Shown here piece after piece: positions 8,468 to 16,004 of a DNA stretch of 64,000 nt (positions within the stretch are counted from its first letter, which is position 1; every line of letters begins with the position of its first letter). The notes beneath the pieces were generated by a model. That model ran no database searches, had not been told where the DNA came from, and was given only the letters and a program-made list of their open reading frames with translations. Where the stretch lies: NCBI GenBank assembly GCA_006844765.1, contig SPJV01000102.1, forward strand, positions 21,889 to 85,888, given 5' to 3'. The position numbers and the translations under genes are program-made. This DNA comes from Alphaproteobacteria bacterium. Its GTDB lineage: Bacteria > Pseudomonadota > Alphaproteobacteria > UBA8366 > Aestuariispiraceae.

Positions 8468-8887
8468 ATGACTGGTTACAATGAATGGATACCTAACGTC
8501 GGCGTAGGCCCAATTCTTTTTGGAACATCTGCAAAGCAACTGGTGCATGAAGGTGTTCTGATCCACGTAGAGAACAACCCCTACTATCCGGATGATGATG
8601 ATTTCCGAACCGCAGACGGTCGTTACGTCGTTGAACCTGACGAATTTGGGAATGTTACGGGTATTATTTGCGAAGATGACACATTCTATAAAGGCACTAA
8701 CCTTCTTGGCTTGTCAGCTGAGAAAGCCGATGCCCTATTTGGCCCGACCCCTGACGGCGTGGAACAAATGGAAATGCCTGGCGATACAATACAAGACGCT
8801 CGAACCTATTACGACTGGGGTTTGATACTTTGGTTCCTTGATGGTCGGTCAGTTTCCGCTTCTGTGTGGAAGGACCCGGGCGACTAG
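8468..8887 (+). CDS. Candidate immunity protein paired with the modular toxin
   Basis: A 139-residue acidic soluble protein (many Asp/Glu, for example DDDDF) starting MTGYNEWIPNVGVGPILFGTS. The I-x-G-x-G-x-I-x-FGTS opening and the later GLSAEKADALFGPTPDG resemble the FG(M/T)S...LFG.P pattern common in small immunity proteins. It starts ten bases after the stop of the basic toxin-like protein, with AAGGA upstream. The opposite charge to the toxin tip and the partial paralogue immediately downstream support an immunity role. No experimental family is recognised, and specificity for this toxin is inferred. Confidence 0.5.
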   Translation: MTGYNEWIPNVGVGPILFGTSAKQLVHEGVLIHVENNPYYPDDDDFRTADGRYVVEPDEFGNVTGIICEDDTFYKGTNLLGLSAEKADALFGPTPDGVEQMEMPGDTIQDARTYYDWGLILWFLDGRSVSASVWKDPGD

Positions 8888-8924
8888 GCCGCTCACGCGT
8901 TCCAAAAAGGTCTGGAGATCAAAG

Positions 8925-9050
8925 ATGGCTGGTTACAATGAGTGGATTCCGAACATCGGTGTCGGTCAGGTCACATTTGGAACACCCATAGGCGAGTTCG
9001 TGCAAAGAGATTGCGCCATGGCAGGCTGGCCCTGTCCTGATCTGATCTGA
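8925..9050 (+). pseudogene. Truncated second copy of the immunity gene
   Basis: This 41-codon frame starts MAGYNEWIPNIGVGQVTFGTP, matching the first ~28 residues of the immunity protein at 8468. It then departs into unrelated sequence and stops at 9048-9050. It still has GGAG nine bases before the ATG, so it may be translated. The homologous region is clearly a paralogue rather than a duplication of the same sequence, since about one base in four differs. It looks like a remnant left by recombination that replaced the rest of the cassette. Confidence 0.65.
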
Positions 9051-9136
9051 GCAAGCGCCCAGAACGATCGTAAAACTCGGGCCCAGTAATGAAACCGATC
9101 CGAACGATACAAAAATGACCCTAAAAGTTCGCTACG

Positions 9137-9460
9137 ATGACTGAGGAAATCTGCAGGCACATCAAGAATTTTGTAACAGCAATTTTCCTGGCATTCTGTT
9201 TGACGGCCTGTGGTATTCTCATTGTTGTTATTCACTCGGATGGACTTCTGCCAAAAGGCATTTGTCAGTTCGTACATGATGACAGCGGTCTTCTCAGATT
9301 GAATCCAAATCGAATGGGAACAGTCCAATATAGTTGCAACCCAGATTTCTGGTTCGGAGCAAAAATTGCCGTGCTTGTATCTATGCCTTTGTCCGTATTT
9401 ATCTTCGCCATGCACACCAAGATCATTCGCAAAAAACATAACAGTCACGCGAAGAGGTAG
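9137..9460 (+). CDS. Small membrane protein of unknown function in the toxin/immunity array
   Basis: A 107-residue protein with two predicted membrane helices (about 12-34, FVTAIFLAFCLTACGILIVVI, and about 74-95) separated by a ~40-residue loop that contains two cysteines and would face the periplasm. The C-terminus is basic. The LTACG stretch resembles a lipobox, but it lies inside the first helix and is preceded by a long N-terminus, so lipidation is uncertain. I do not recognise the family. Base composition is lower in GC than the flanking housekeeping genes. By position it could be an orphan immunity protein from a lost cassette. Confidence 0.5.
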   Translation: MTEEICRHIKNFVTAIFLAFCLTACGILIVVIHSDGLLPKGICQFVHDDSGLLRLNPNRMGTVQYSCNPDFWFGAKIAVLVSMPLSVFIFAMHTKIIRKKHNSHAKR

Positions 9461-9485
9461 GTCCGTTTTCTTGCAACTATGAAGA

Positions 9486-9733
9486 CTTGGAAGGAGCCAC
9501 CCGGCACCGCAATGGGCGGCGCGCCATACGGACAACCCTAACCACAGACCGGCGGAGACACCCGGCGGAAGACCCACCGCCGCTCACGGACTTTGGAGAA
9601 GACGGGCCGTTGGATGTGGAGACGACGGAGACCTATCCAGCGCCAGAGTCGGCACTCCCTTTGGCAGGCATGCAGTGCCGAGTGATTTGCCGGCGGGTCT
9701 TGTGATGCGTGCCGGGGATGCGATGGTGAATGA
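9486..9733 (+). pseudogene. Eroded fragments of a second modular-toxin gene
   Basis: Two fragments resemble the gene at 7072. At 9654-9733, 67 of 80 bases match 7201-7280 without gaps and still encode TPFGRHAVPSDLPAGLVMRAGDAM, cut here for length. At about 9497-9560 a frame reading PGTAMGGAPYGQP, a stop codon, then PQTGG recalls the PPGTSMGG...YPQTGG linker of the intact gene. The linker-like piece precedes the N-terminal piece, the reverse of the intact order, so they are probably the end of one lost copy and the beginning of another. The MOSC gene abuts on the right. Confidence 0.65.
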
Positions 9734-9748
9734 GGCGCCCCTACCCCA

Positions 9749-9790
9749 CGGTCAGCTCTGCGCGGTCAGCTCTGCACGGTCAGTTCTGCG
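9749..9790. repeat. Three tandem 14-bp repeats at the 3' end of the MOSC gene
   Basis: CGGTCAGCTCTGCG, CGGTCAGCTCTGCA and CGGTCAGTTCTGCG follow each other without gaps. The MOSC stop codon (9766-9768 on the minus strand) lies inside the second unit, so the unit next to the gene body is probably the original 3' end and the others are slippage copies at the junction with the toxin array. Confidence 0.9.
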
Positions 9791-10533
9791 CCCTGGGTGA
9801 TGGTGCCGGGCATCAGGATGCGGCAGCGGATGCCGCAGTCTATATGGCCGAAGCCCTTGCGGAGCGTAAGGGGAAGGTTGATGTCGACGCGGCCATCGGC
9901 GGGATCGACATTGGTGGCAGAACAGCGGTCGATGCGTTCCAGTACTTTGAGGGCGACCCCGCCACCCAGCGTAATCGTTTTGCCGACCCAGTCGAATTCC
10001 TGCCAGGCCTTGGCACCGGCGATATAAAGATTGCCCCGGAAGCGGCGCGGGTCGATCGGTTGACGGGCGACGCGCTCCACATCCTGCACGCTGGCGAGGT
10101 TGATGATCGAGACATTGGCGCCCTCCACATCTGTGAAGGCGGTCTCCGCCGGGGCCTCAACAATCCGGGGTTTGCCGCGCGGTCCGGGCGGCAGGAAACC
10201 GGTCAGGAAGCTTTCCAGCAGGGTCCGTCCGGTGGTGTCATCCAAACGCCCCCGGCTGACTTTCTTACCCTTACGATAGAGGGTAAGGGTCTTCGTTTCC
10301 TCATCAAAACCAGCGGTCAGCAGCCCCAGCTTCTCATCCCGGGACAGGCGGATGAATTCATGACAGGAGACCCAGGAGGGATTGGCGCTATCAAAGGCCG
10401 AGGACGCATGCGCCATCGCCCAGCGCCGATCGAAGGGAATGCCGCCTTCGACACTCACATCAACGCTGTCCTGCTCGATCCCGCCCAACCCTTTCACGGG
10501 ATAGCGGTAGATGTTTGAGATGGTTACCGACAT
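9766..10533 (-). CDS. MOSC domain protein (molybdenum cofactor sulfurase C-terminal-like)
   Basis: A 255-residue cytoplasmic protein with an N-terminal MOSC_N beta-barrel domain (ISNIYRYPVKGLGGI...PFDRRWAM) and a MOSC domain (about 120-250). It carries the conserved Asn/Arg segment RRFRGNLYI and the cysteine motif RCSATNVDP that is thought to handle sulfur. Family members bind sulfurated Mo cofactor or detoxify N-hydroxylated bases. A molybdoenzyme gene occurs far to the right, but nothing ties the two together. The 3' end carries tandem 14-bp repeats. Confidence 0.9.
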   Translation of the reverse strand: MSVTISNIYRYPVKGLGGIEQDSVDVSVEGGIPFDRRWAMAHASSAFDSANPSWVSCHEFIRLSRDEKLGLLTAGFDEETKTLTLYRKGKKVSRGRLDDTTGRTLLESFLTGFLPPGPRGKPRIVEAPAETAFTDVEGANVSIINLASVQDVERVARQPIDPRRFRGNLYIAGAKAWQEFDWVGKTITLGGGVALKVLERIDRCSATNVDPADGRVDINLPLTLRKGFGHIDCGIRCRILMPGTITQGAELTVQS

Positions 10534-10702
10534 GTCTTTAACCCCAAGGCAACGGCCCCCCGTTCCTGCGCGCGCACCATAACCGCTCCCGCCGCGCTGG
10601 CAAGCCGTGAGCAGACCGCCCGCACATTTCAGCGCACGGGCCCTTCACCCGGGCACCAGATCAGCCTAAGCTTCCCGCAAAACATATTTGCGGAGGAAAC
10701 CC

Positions 10703-13090
10703 ATGGCGGCGCGGAAACTGAAAGCAACAGATGTTGGCCTGCCCGGCTTCAAGGGAAAGCCGGCGAAGAGCGGCAGTGTCTTCGATCTGCCCAGCCATGC
10801 CAGGGCCCGCGATGCGCTTGCCCAGGGGCTGGAAATCTCCGCCCCCGGCTTCAATGTCTTTGTGTTGGGCCCGGACCGCTCTGGCCGGATGACCGAGACA
10901 CTGGCCTTCATCGCCGAGCATCTCACCTCGACCGAGGGCCCCCCGCCGCGCGATTGGGTTTATCTGAACAACTTCCCGCGCCGACACCGGCCAAAGCCCT
11001 ATGCCCTGCCGGCGGGTCAGGGTCGCAAGCTGCGCGATGCCATGGCCAAGCTGGTCGCGGAAGCCCGCGATGCGTTGAAAAATGCGTTCGGCAGCGATGC
11101 TCACCGCCAAAAACTCGCCTCGTTGGAAGCGGAGGCCAAGGCCGGCATCGATGCAGAGATGGCGAAGATCACGCAACGCGCGCAGGAACAAGGGCTCGTT
11201 CTGGTTCAGACGGAAGAAGGCACCGCCGTGGCTGCAGCCGGCCCGGATGGTCAACCCGTGGCGCTTAACCGCCTACCCGCGGAAACACAGGCAGCCCTGA
11301 CCGGCCCGGCCACTGAGATTGTCGCCGCGCTGGGCGATATTACGCACCTTGCTGTCGAAGCGCGCGTTGCCCATGCCCGCCGCGCCAGCGAGGTCGACCG
11401 CCAATTGGGGGCGGATACCCTGTCGCCACTGATCCAACCGCTCGCCGCCGCGTTTGGCGGGGAGAATGCGCGTCTCGCCCGGTGGTTCGTCGAGCTGCAA
11501 GAGGACATGCTGGATAACCTCGTGGCCTTTGCCATGGTCCCCGGACAGCCGAGCCCGGATGGCTCCCCCCCACCGCAACCGCCGGAGCAACGCTATGCCG
11601 TCAATCTGCTGGTCGATAATGGCGATGATGACGGCCCGCCCTTGGTGTTGGAAAGCAACCCGAGCTATGACCGGCTGGTAGGGCGCATTGAGTACAGGCC
11701 ATCGGGCCCGCATATGGACACAGATTTCTCACTCATCCGGGCCGGTGCGCTGCATCGCGCGAATGGCGGCATCCTGGTCTTGCGCGCAGAATCCCTGCTC
11801 GCGGAACCCGGCGCCTGGGAAGCCCTGAAGGCGGCATTGCGCGACGGCAAGGTCCAGATTGAAGAACGCTATCGCCAGAACATGCTGCCGGTTTCCAGCG
11901 CGCCCAGTCCGAAACCAGTGCCGCTTTCGGTCAAGGTCGTGCTTGTTGGGGCGCCGCAGCTGTATTACAGCGCCTTCTCCCTTGATCCGGAATTCGTGGC
12001 GCATTTCAAGATCAAGGCTGATATCGACGAAAGCATGCCCATCGATGCGCGAACAATCGGTATCTACCGCCGTCTTATCTTGAACAAGGTTGATGCTTTG
12101 CCCGGCGCGCGCGGGGTGGATAAATCCGGCGTTGCCCGCCTGCTTGGTCACGCGGCGCGATGGGCGGATGATCGTAAGAGACTGACCGCAAGGCAGGAGC
12201 TGATCGACGATGTTCTGGCCGAGGCCAATGGTCTTGGTGATACGAGCAAACCTATTGATGGTGACGCAATTCGGGAGGCCATTGAGCGACACCGCCGCCG
12301 CAACAGCCGAATTGAAGACCGCATGCTGGAGCGGGTCGTGGACGGCACTGTCCTGATCGACACCGACGGCGAAGCGATTGGACAAATCAACGGCCTGACC
12401 GTCCGCGACATGGGCGATCATGCCTATGGCTCTGCAGCACGCGTAACAGCACGCGCCAGTGTCGGACGCCAAGGTGTCATCAATATTGAACGCCAGGTCG
12501 CCATGGGCGGGCCAATCCAGCAGAAAGGCGCGATGGTCCTTCAAGGCTATCTGGCTGGCTTGTTCGCACGGCAGCGTCCGATGTCCTTTAACTGCTCCAT
12601 TACTTTCGAACAGAGTTATGGCGGTGTGGAGGGCGACAGCGCGACCTTGGCCGAAGTGCTGGCGGTCTTGTCCGATCTAGCTGAGGTGCCGCTGCGCCAA
12701 GATCTGGCAATCACCGGCTCTATGGATCAGCGGGGGCAGGCACAGGTCGTCGGCGGGGTCATTCAAAAGATCGAAGGCTTCTTCCGTGCCTGCGCGGAAA
12801 AGGGACTGACCGGAACACAGGGCGCTGTTCTACCCCGGGCCAATGCCCGGAACTTGGTCCTTGATGATGACCTTACCCAGGCGGTGGCCGATGGCCGCTT
12901 CCACATTCATGTGGTCGATACCCTAGCCGATGCGATCCTGCTATTCACCGGATTGAAAGCAGGCAAGATGAATACGCGGGGGGACTATTCGACGGACACG
13001 CTTTATGGCCATGTACAAGCCCGATTACAGGAATTCGACCACCTTCTGGCAGCACGCGCCGGCGGCAATACCGGTGAGAACGGGGGATGA
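10703..13090 (+). CDS. Lon-related ATP-dependent protease (LonH/YcbZ-type)
   Basis: A 795-residue AAA+ protease with a C-terminal Lon S16 domain. The catalytic dyad is visible as Ser in VEGDSATLAEVLAVLS (about 645) and Lys in GGVIQKIEGFF (about 692). The N-terminal nucleotide-binding loop reads LGPDRSGRMT, with Arg in place of the P-loop Lys, a substitution found in this branch of Lon relatives. A second helical insertion precedes the AAA core. ATG 10703 is chosen for its strong GGAGGA; a TTG 15 bases upstream is inside the ribosome-binding region. It is a single gene and is expected to degrade damaged or regulatory proteins; targets are unknown. Confidence 0.88.
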   Translation: MAARKLKATDVGLPGFKGKPAKSGSVFDLPSHARARDALAQGLEISAPGFNVFVLGPDRSGRMTETLAFIAEHLTSTEGPPPRDWVYLNNFPRRHRPKPYALPAGQGRKLRDAMAKLVAEARDALKNAFGSDAHRQKLASLEAEAKAGIDAEMAKITQRAQEQGLVLVQTEEGTAVAAAGPDGQPVALNRLPAETQAALTGPATEIVAALGDITHLAVEARVAHARRASEVDRQLGADTLSPLIQPLAAAFGGENARLARWFVELQEDMLDNLVAFAMVPGQPSPDGSPPPQPPEQRYAVNLLVDNGDDDGPPLVLESNPSYDRLVGRIEYRPSGPHMDTDFSLIRAGALHRANGGILVLRAESLLAEPGAWEALKAALRDGKVQIEERYRQNMLPVSSAPSPKPVPLSVKVVLVGAPQLYYSAFSLDPEFVAHFKIKADIDESMPIDARTIGIYRRLILNKVDALPGARGVDKSGVARLLGHAARWADDRKRLTARQELIDDVLAEANGLGDTSKPIDGDAIREAIERHRRRNSRIEDRMLERVVDGTVLIDTDGEAIGQINGLTVRDMGDHAYGSAARVTARASVGRQGVINIERQVAMGGPIQQKGAMVLQGYLAGLFARQRPMSFNCSITFEQSYGGVEGDSATLAEVLAVLSDLAEVPLRQDLAITGSMDQRGQAQVVGGVIQKIEGFFRACAEKGLTGTQGAVLPRANARNLVLDDDLTQAVADGRFHIHVVDTLADAILLFTGLKAGKMNTRGDYSTDTLYGHVQARLQEFDHLLAARAGGNTGENGG

Positions 13091-13141
13091 TCGGTTGATA
13101 GCGCTTGAAACCGCCCTGCCCCCCCGTTAGCTTCCGCGCCG

Positions 13142-13747
13142 ATGACTGATACTGACTTTTCCAGCCAGCGCTTCTTCACGCGCGAGTTTGACCGCCACAC
13201 CGATGTTCTGGCCGCAACGCGCGCTGCCTGCGCAGATGATATGCAGGCGATGCTTGAAGCGTGGGAAACTGCGATTAAAGCCGGCGGCAAGATCTTATTC
13301 TTCGGCAATGGCGGGAGCGCCGGCGACGCGCAGCACCTCGCGACCGAACTTGCGGTCCGGTACAAACGGGACCGCGCGCCGATCGCGTCCTTGGCGTTGA
13401 CGACCGATACCTCCAGCCTGACAGCGATCCCGAACGACTATGGTTTCGATTATCTCTTCGCCCGTCAAATTGAGGCATTGGGCAAGCCAGGCGATGTCGC
13501 CGTCGGTATTTCCACATCCGGCACCAGCGCCAATGTCGTCGCCGGGCTGAGAGCAGCACAGGATGGCGGGTTGGTCGCAACCGGCTTTGCCGGGGAAAGT
13601 GGCGGGACAATGCTGGGGCTCGCGGATCCCCTGATCCGGGTGCCATCGACCACCACGGCCCGTATCCAGGAAATGCACTTGCTGGTCGGTCACATGCTCT
13701 GCGGCGCGCTGGAGATTTCACTAGGCTTGCTCCCGGAAGATAATTGA
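13142..13747 (+). CDS. gmhA: Phosphoheptose isomerase (sedoheptulose 7-phosphate isomerase)
   Basis: A SIS-domain isomerase of 201 residues that converts sedoheptulose 7-phosphate to D-glycero-D-manno-heptose 7-phosphate, the first step of ADP-heptose synthesis for the lipopolysaccharide core. Typical motifs are ILFFGNGGSAGDAQHLATEL (substrate-binding loop and metal region), ISTSGTSANV (phosphate-binding serines) and IQEMHLLVGHMLC (catalytic/metal His near the C-terminus). No other heptose genes are adjacent in the window. An inverted repeat follows directly after the stop. Confidence 0.93.
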   Translation: MTDTDFSSQRFFTREFDRHTDVLAATRAACADDMQAMLEAWETAIKAGGKILFFGNGGSAGDAQHLATELAVRYKRDRAPIASLALTTDTSSLTAIPNDYGFDYLFARQIEALGKPGDVAVGISTSGTSANVVAGLRAAQDGGLVATGFAGESGGTMLGLADPLIRVPSTTTARIQEMHLLVGHMLCGALEISLGLLPEDN

Positions 13748-13755
13748 GCCAAAAG

Positions 13756-13783
13756 CGAAATGAACTTTCCCTCGTTCATTTCG
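13756..13783 (+). promoter_or_regulatory. Perfect 10-bp inverted repeat in the leader of the M24-fold gene
   Basis: CGAAATGAAC and GTTCATTTCG flank an eight-base loop, between the gmhA stop (13747) and ATG 13794. The last base of the repeat touches a GGAG element that would be the ribosome-binding site. It could be an operator palindrome or an RNA hairpin that affects translation or ends gmhA transcription; no T-run follows, so an intrinsic terminator is unlikely. Confidence 0.5.
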
Positions 13784-13793
13784 GAGCTCACTC

Positions 13794-14945
13794 ATGCCGC
13801 TACATTTCGATGATCAGGAATACGCATCCCGTGTCACCAAGGCACAGGCAGCACTCGCCCATCACGGCCTGGACGGCATTCTGATATTCGCGCCGGAAAG
13901 TCATTTCTGGCTGACCGGTTACGACACGTTTGGCTTCGCACTGTTTCAGTGCATGGTGATGCGTGCAGATGGTGAGATCCACTTGTTGACGCGGATGCCC
14001 GACCTGCGTCAGGCCCGGTATACCTCCATCCTGGATGATGCCCATATTCATATCTGGACAGAGGTCGAAGGCGCTGTGCCCGCCGATGCGCTCAAGTCGC
14101 TGCTGGGAGAGATGGGCCTGCTCGGCAAACGGCTGGGCATTGAAAAGACAACGGTCGGCCTGACTGCCGCCAATTGGGACATGGTTCGCAACGTCTTAGG
14201 CGAGGACTTCGTTGACGCCTCCACCGTGATCCGTGACTGCCGCCGGGTGAAGAGTGCTGCGGAAATCGCCTGCCACCGACGCGCTGCTGCGCTGTCTGAC
14301 GATGCTTTGGATGCCGGAATTGCGACAACGCGTGCCGGTGCGTTCGAAGGAGACATCCTGGCTGCCATGCAAGGTGCTGTCTTCAAAGGCGGCGGCGATT
14401 ATGCGGGCAACGAATTCATCCTGGGTTCCGGCCCCGGTGCCTTGCTGTGCCGGTACTATTCCGGCCGCAGGCATATGGATGCACAGGACCAACTGACCAT
14501 CGAATGGGCGGGGGCCTATGCCCGCTACCACGCAGCGATGATGCGCACCTTGGTCGTGGGTACGGCCAATGACAAACAGAAGCACATGCATGCTGCCGCA
14601 GTCGAAGCGCTAGAGGCTTGCGAGGCGGCAATCCGGCCCGGCGAACCGATGGGGAATGTCTTTGATGCCCATGCCCGTGTCTTTGACGCACGGGGGCTGA
14701 ACCACGCGCGGCTACAGGCCTGTGGTTATGGCATGGGTGCGATCTATAATCCGATTTGGGTCGATTACCCGATGTTCTATGAAGGCAATCCGCTGCTGAT
14801 GGAAGCGGGACAGGTATTCTTCCTGCATATGATCCTAATGGATTCAGAGGCCGGGCTTGCGATGTGCTGGGGTCATTCAGTGTTGGTGAAAGAAGACAGG
14901 GTTGAAAGGCTCAGCCGGTCCAGCCTCGATCTGGTGGAATGTTAA
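13794..14945 (+). CDS. M24-fold peptidase/hydrolase family protein lacking most metal ligands
   Basis: A 383-residue protein with the creatinase N-terminal domain (about 1-140) and the pita-bread catalytic fold of Xaa-Pro aminopeptidases. The five canonical metal ligands are mostly absent. The first Asp aligns with Glu in TIEWAG, the second with Ala (YHAAMMRT), the GHG histidine with Tyr (GYGMGA), and the last Glu region reads CWGHSVLV. The pattern fits metal-independent relatives such as creatinase, and members acting on small C-N substrates like ectoine, more than a true dipeptidase. The substrate is unknown. The convergent response regulator ends eight bases away. Confidence 0.8.
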   Translation: MPLHFDDQEYASRVTKAQAALAHHGLDGILIFAPESHFWLTGYDTFGFALFQCMVMRADGEIHLLTRMPDLRQARYTSILDDAHIHIWTEVEGAVPADALKSLLGEMGLLGKRLGIEKTTVGLTAANWDMVRNVLGEDFVDASTVIRDCRRVKSAAEIACHRRAAALSDDALDAGIATTRAGAFEGDILAAMQGAVFKGGGDYAGNEFILGSGPGALLCRYYSGRRHMDAQDQLTIEWAGAYARYHAAMMRTLVVGTANDKQKHMHAAAVEALEACEAAIRPGEPMGNVFDAHARVFDARGLNHARLQACGYGMGAIYNPIWVDYPMFYEGNPLLMEAGQVFFLHMILMDSEAGLAMCWGHSVLVKEDRVERLSRSSLDLVEC

Positions 14946-14952
14946 GGCCGGG

Positions 14953-15477
14953 CTATTCTTCCGACTCAGAGTCGACGTCGACCACCTTGTCTTTACGCCG
15001 ATCCTCTGTATCGGCCGGAAGGTCATCACCATCCCGACGCCGGCGATCCGGACCAGAGAAACGCTCTGCCCGAACAAAACCCCGCGGCTTTTCGACGATC
15101 TGCTGAATGCGGTCATAGACCGACTTGGCAGAAACGGGTTTGGAGAGGAATTCCGTAACACCGCTATCTCGGGCCTCTTCAACACGATGCCGCTCCGTGT
15201 GGCCCGTCAGAAGAATAATCGGCACGAGCGGGTTCGGGCTGTCCTTGGCTGTCCGCAACAAGCGGGTCATGTCCAGCCCATCGACCGGTTCCATCATCCA
15301 GTCGGCAATAACAATATCAATCGGCAGATCTTTCATCATCCGGATCGCATCACTGCCGTCAGAACATTCAACAATTGAGCGGACGCCAAATGCAGACAGG
15401 ATTTGCTTCAACAAAGCCCGCATATAGGAATTGTCGTCAACAAGCAGAACATTCAGCCGCGATATATCAATAGCCAT
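14953..15477 (-). CDS. Stand-alone response regulator receiver protein with charged tail
   Basis: A 174-residue protein with a CheY-like receiver domain (residues ~7-125): acidic pair VDDNS, phosphorylatable Asp in IVIADWMMEP, Thr in LLTGHT and Lys in FLSKPVSAKSV. After the receiver there is no DNA-binding domain, only about 45 residues rich in Arg then Asp/Glu (GPDRRRRDGDD...DSESEE), probably disordered. It is most likely a phosphorelay or motility/cell-cycle signalling intermediate. No histidine kinase lies nearby. Transcription starts in the region shared with gcrA, pointing the opposite way. Confidence 0.88.
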   Translation of the reverse strand: MAIDISRLNVLLVDDNSYMRALLKQILSAFGVRSIVECSDGSDAIRMMKDLPIDIVIADWMMEPVDGLDMTRLLRTAKDSPNPLVPIILLTGHTERHRVEEARDSGVTEFLSKPVSAKSVYDRIQQIVEKPRGFVRAERFSGPDRRRRDGDDLPADTEDRRKDKVVDVDSESEE

Positions 15478-15877
15478 GCGTTAATACCTCAAACAACGAT
15501 ATCACCTAGCGACGCGGCCCGGCTCGTCCACGCCAGCCCTGCGCGCACCTTCCGCCGCAACCCGAACCATCCGAGCATTCCAGGAATTCCGGTGTGCACT
15601 GCCGGCGAAAGCAAGTATACGCGGCACCTTTCCCTCTCCTTCGAATCAAGATTGTGACGCCTACAGAATGCCCAGATGCGGACATGCGGCGCGCCTGTTC
15701 ATAAGACAATTATGACGCATTCGTCGGTCAAATCCAGCCATCATCGATTTTTGAGGGTTCGACCATCTAGGCAATCATCAAACCACTATATCTGGGGCTG
15801 TATCAGGATGTTGTAGAAACGAGCAAGATACGTATATTGCCCAGCCACAGTCTACGAATAGACAACACCGTATAGAG

Positions 15878-15886
15878 TTATCCACA
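15878..15886 (+). promoter_or_regulatory. DnaA box (TTATCCACA)
   Basis: A perfect match to the consensus DnaA box on the plus strand, 288 bases upstream of the gcrA ATG. A second perfect copy in the same orientation begins 34 bases further on. Confidence 0.7.
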
Positions 15887-15911
15887 GTAAGGCCTTTAAA
15901 ATACACGAATT

Positions 15912-15920
15912 TTATCCACA
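15912..15920 (+). promoter_or_regulatory. DnaA box (TTATCCACA), second copy
   Basis: A second perfect consensus DnaA box, same orientation, starting 34 bases after the first and immediately before the GAATC cluster. Two exact nonamers this close are unlikely by chance in GC-rich DNA. Confidence 0.7.
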
Positions 15921-15928
15921 GGCCCACC

Positions 15929-16004
15929 GAATCAACCCGAATCAAACTTGACCCGATATGGGAATCTCAATTCTATTTCATTTTTTGGCTGGCTTGGCCG
16001 AATC
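15929..16004. promoter_or_regulatory. Cluster of four GANTC (CcrM methylation) sites upstream of gcrA
   Basis: GAATC occurs at 15929, 15939, 15962 and 16000; another lies alone at 15643. A random sequence would hold roughly one per 250 bases. GANTC is the target of the CcrM methyltransferase, and GcrA acts at methylated GANTC promoters, so autoregulation or cell-cycle-timed expression is plausible. Confidence 0.55.

Noticed and set aside
10703..13090. Arg in place of the P-loop Lys in the Lon-related protease as a defect
   Set aside because: The substitution is usual in this branch of Lon relatives, and the Ser-Lys protease dyad is intact.
15506..15709. Small minus-strand gene (67 codons) upstream of the response regulator
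   Set aside because: Arg/Gly/Cys-rich with no pattern and no convincing start signal.
15878..16004. Chromosomal replication origin
   Set aside because: Only two perfect DnaA boxes are present, without an extended DnaA array, and the flanking genes are not typical origin neighbours. DnaA control of gcrA explains the boxes more simply, though an origin cannot be ruled out from sequence alone.
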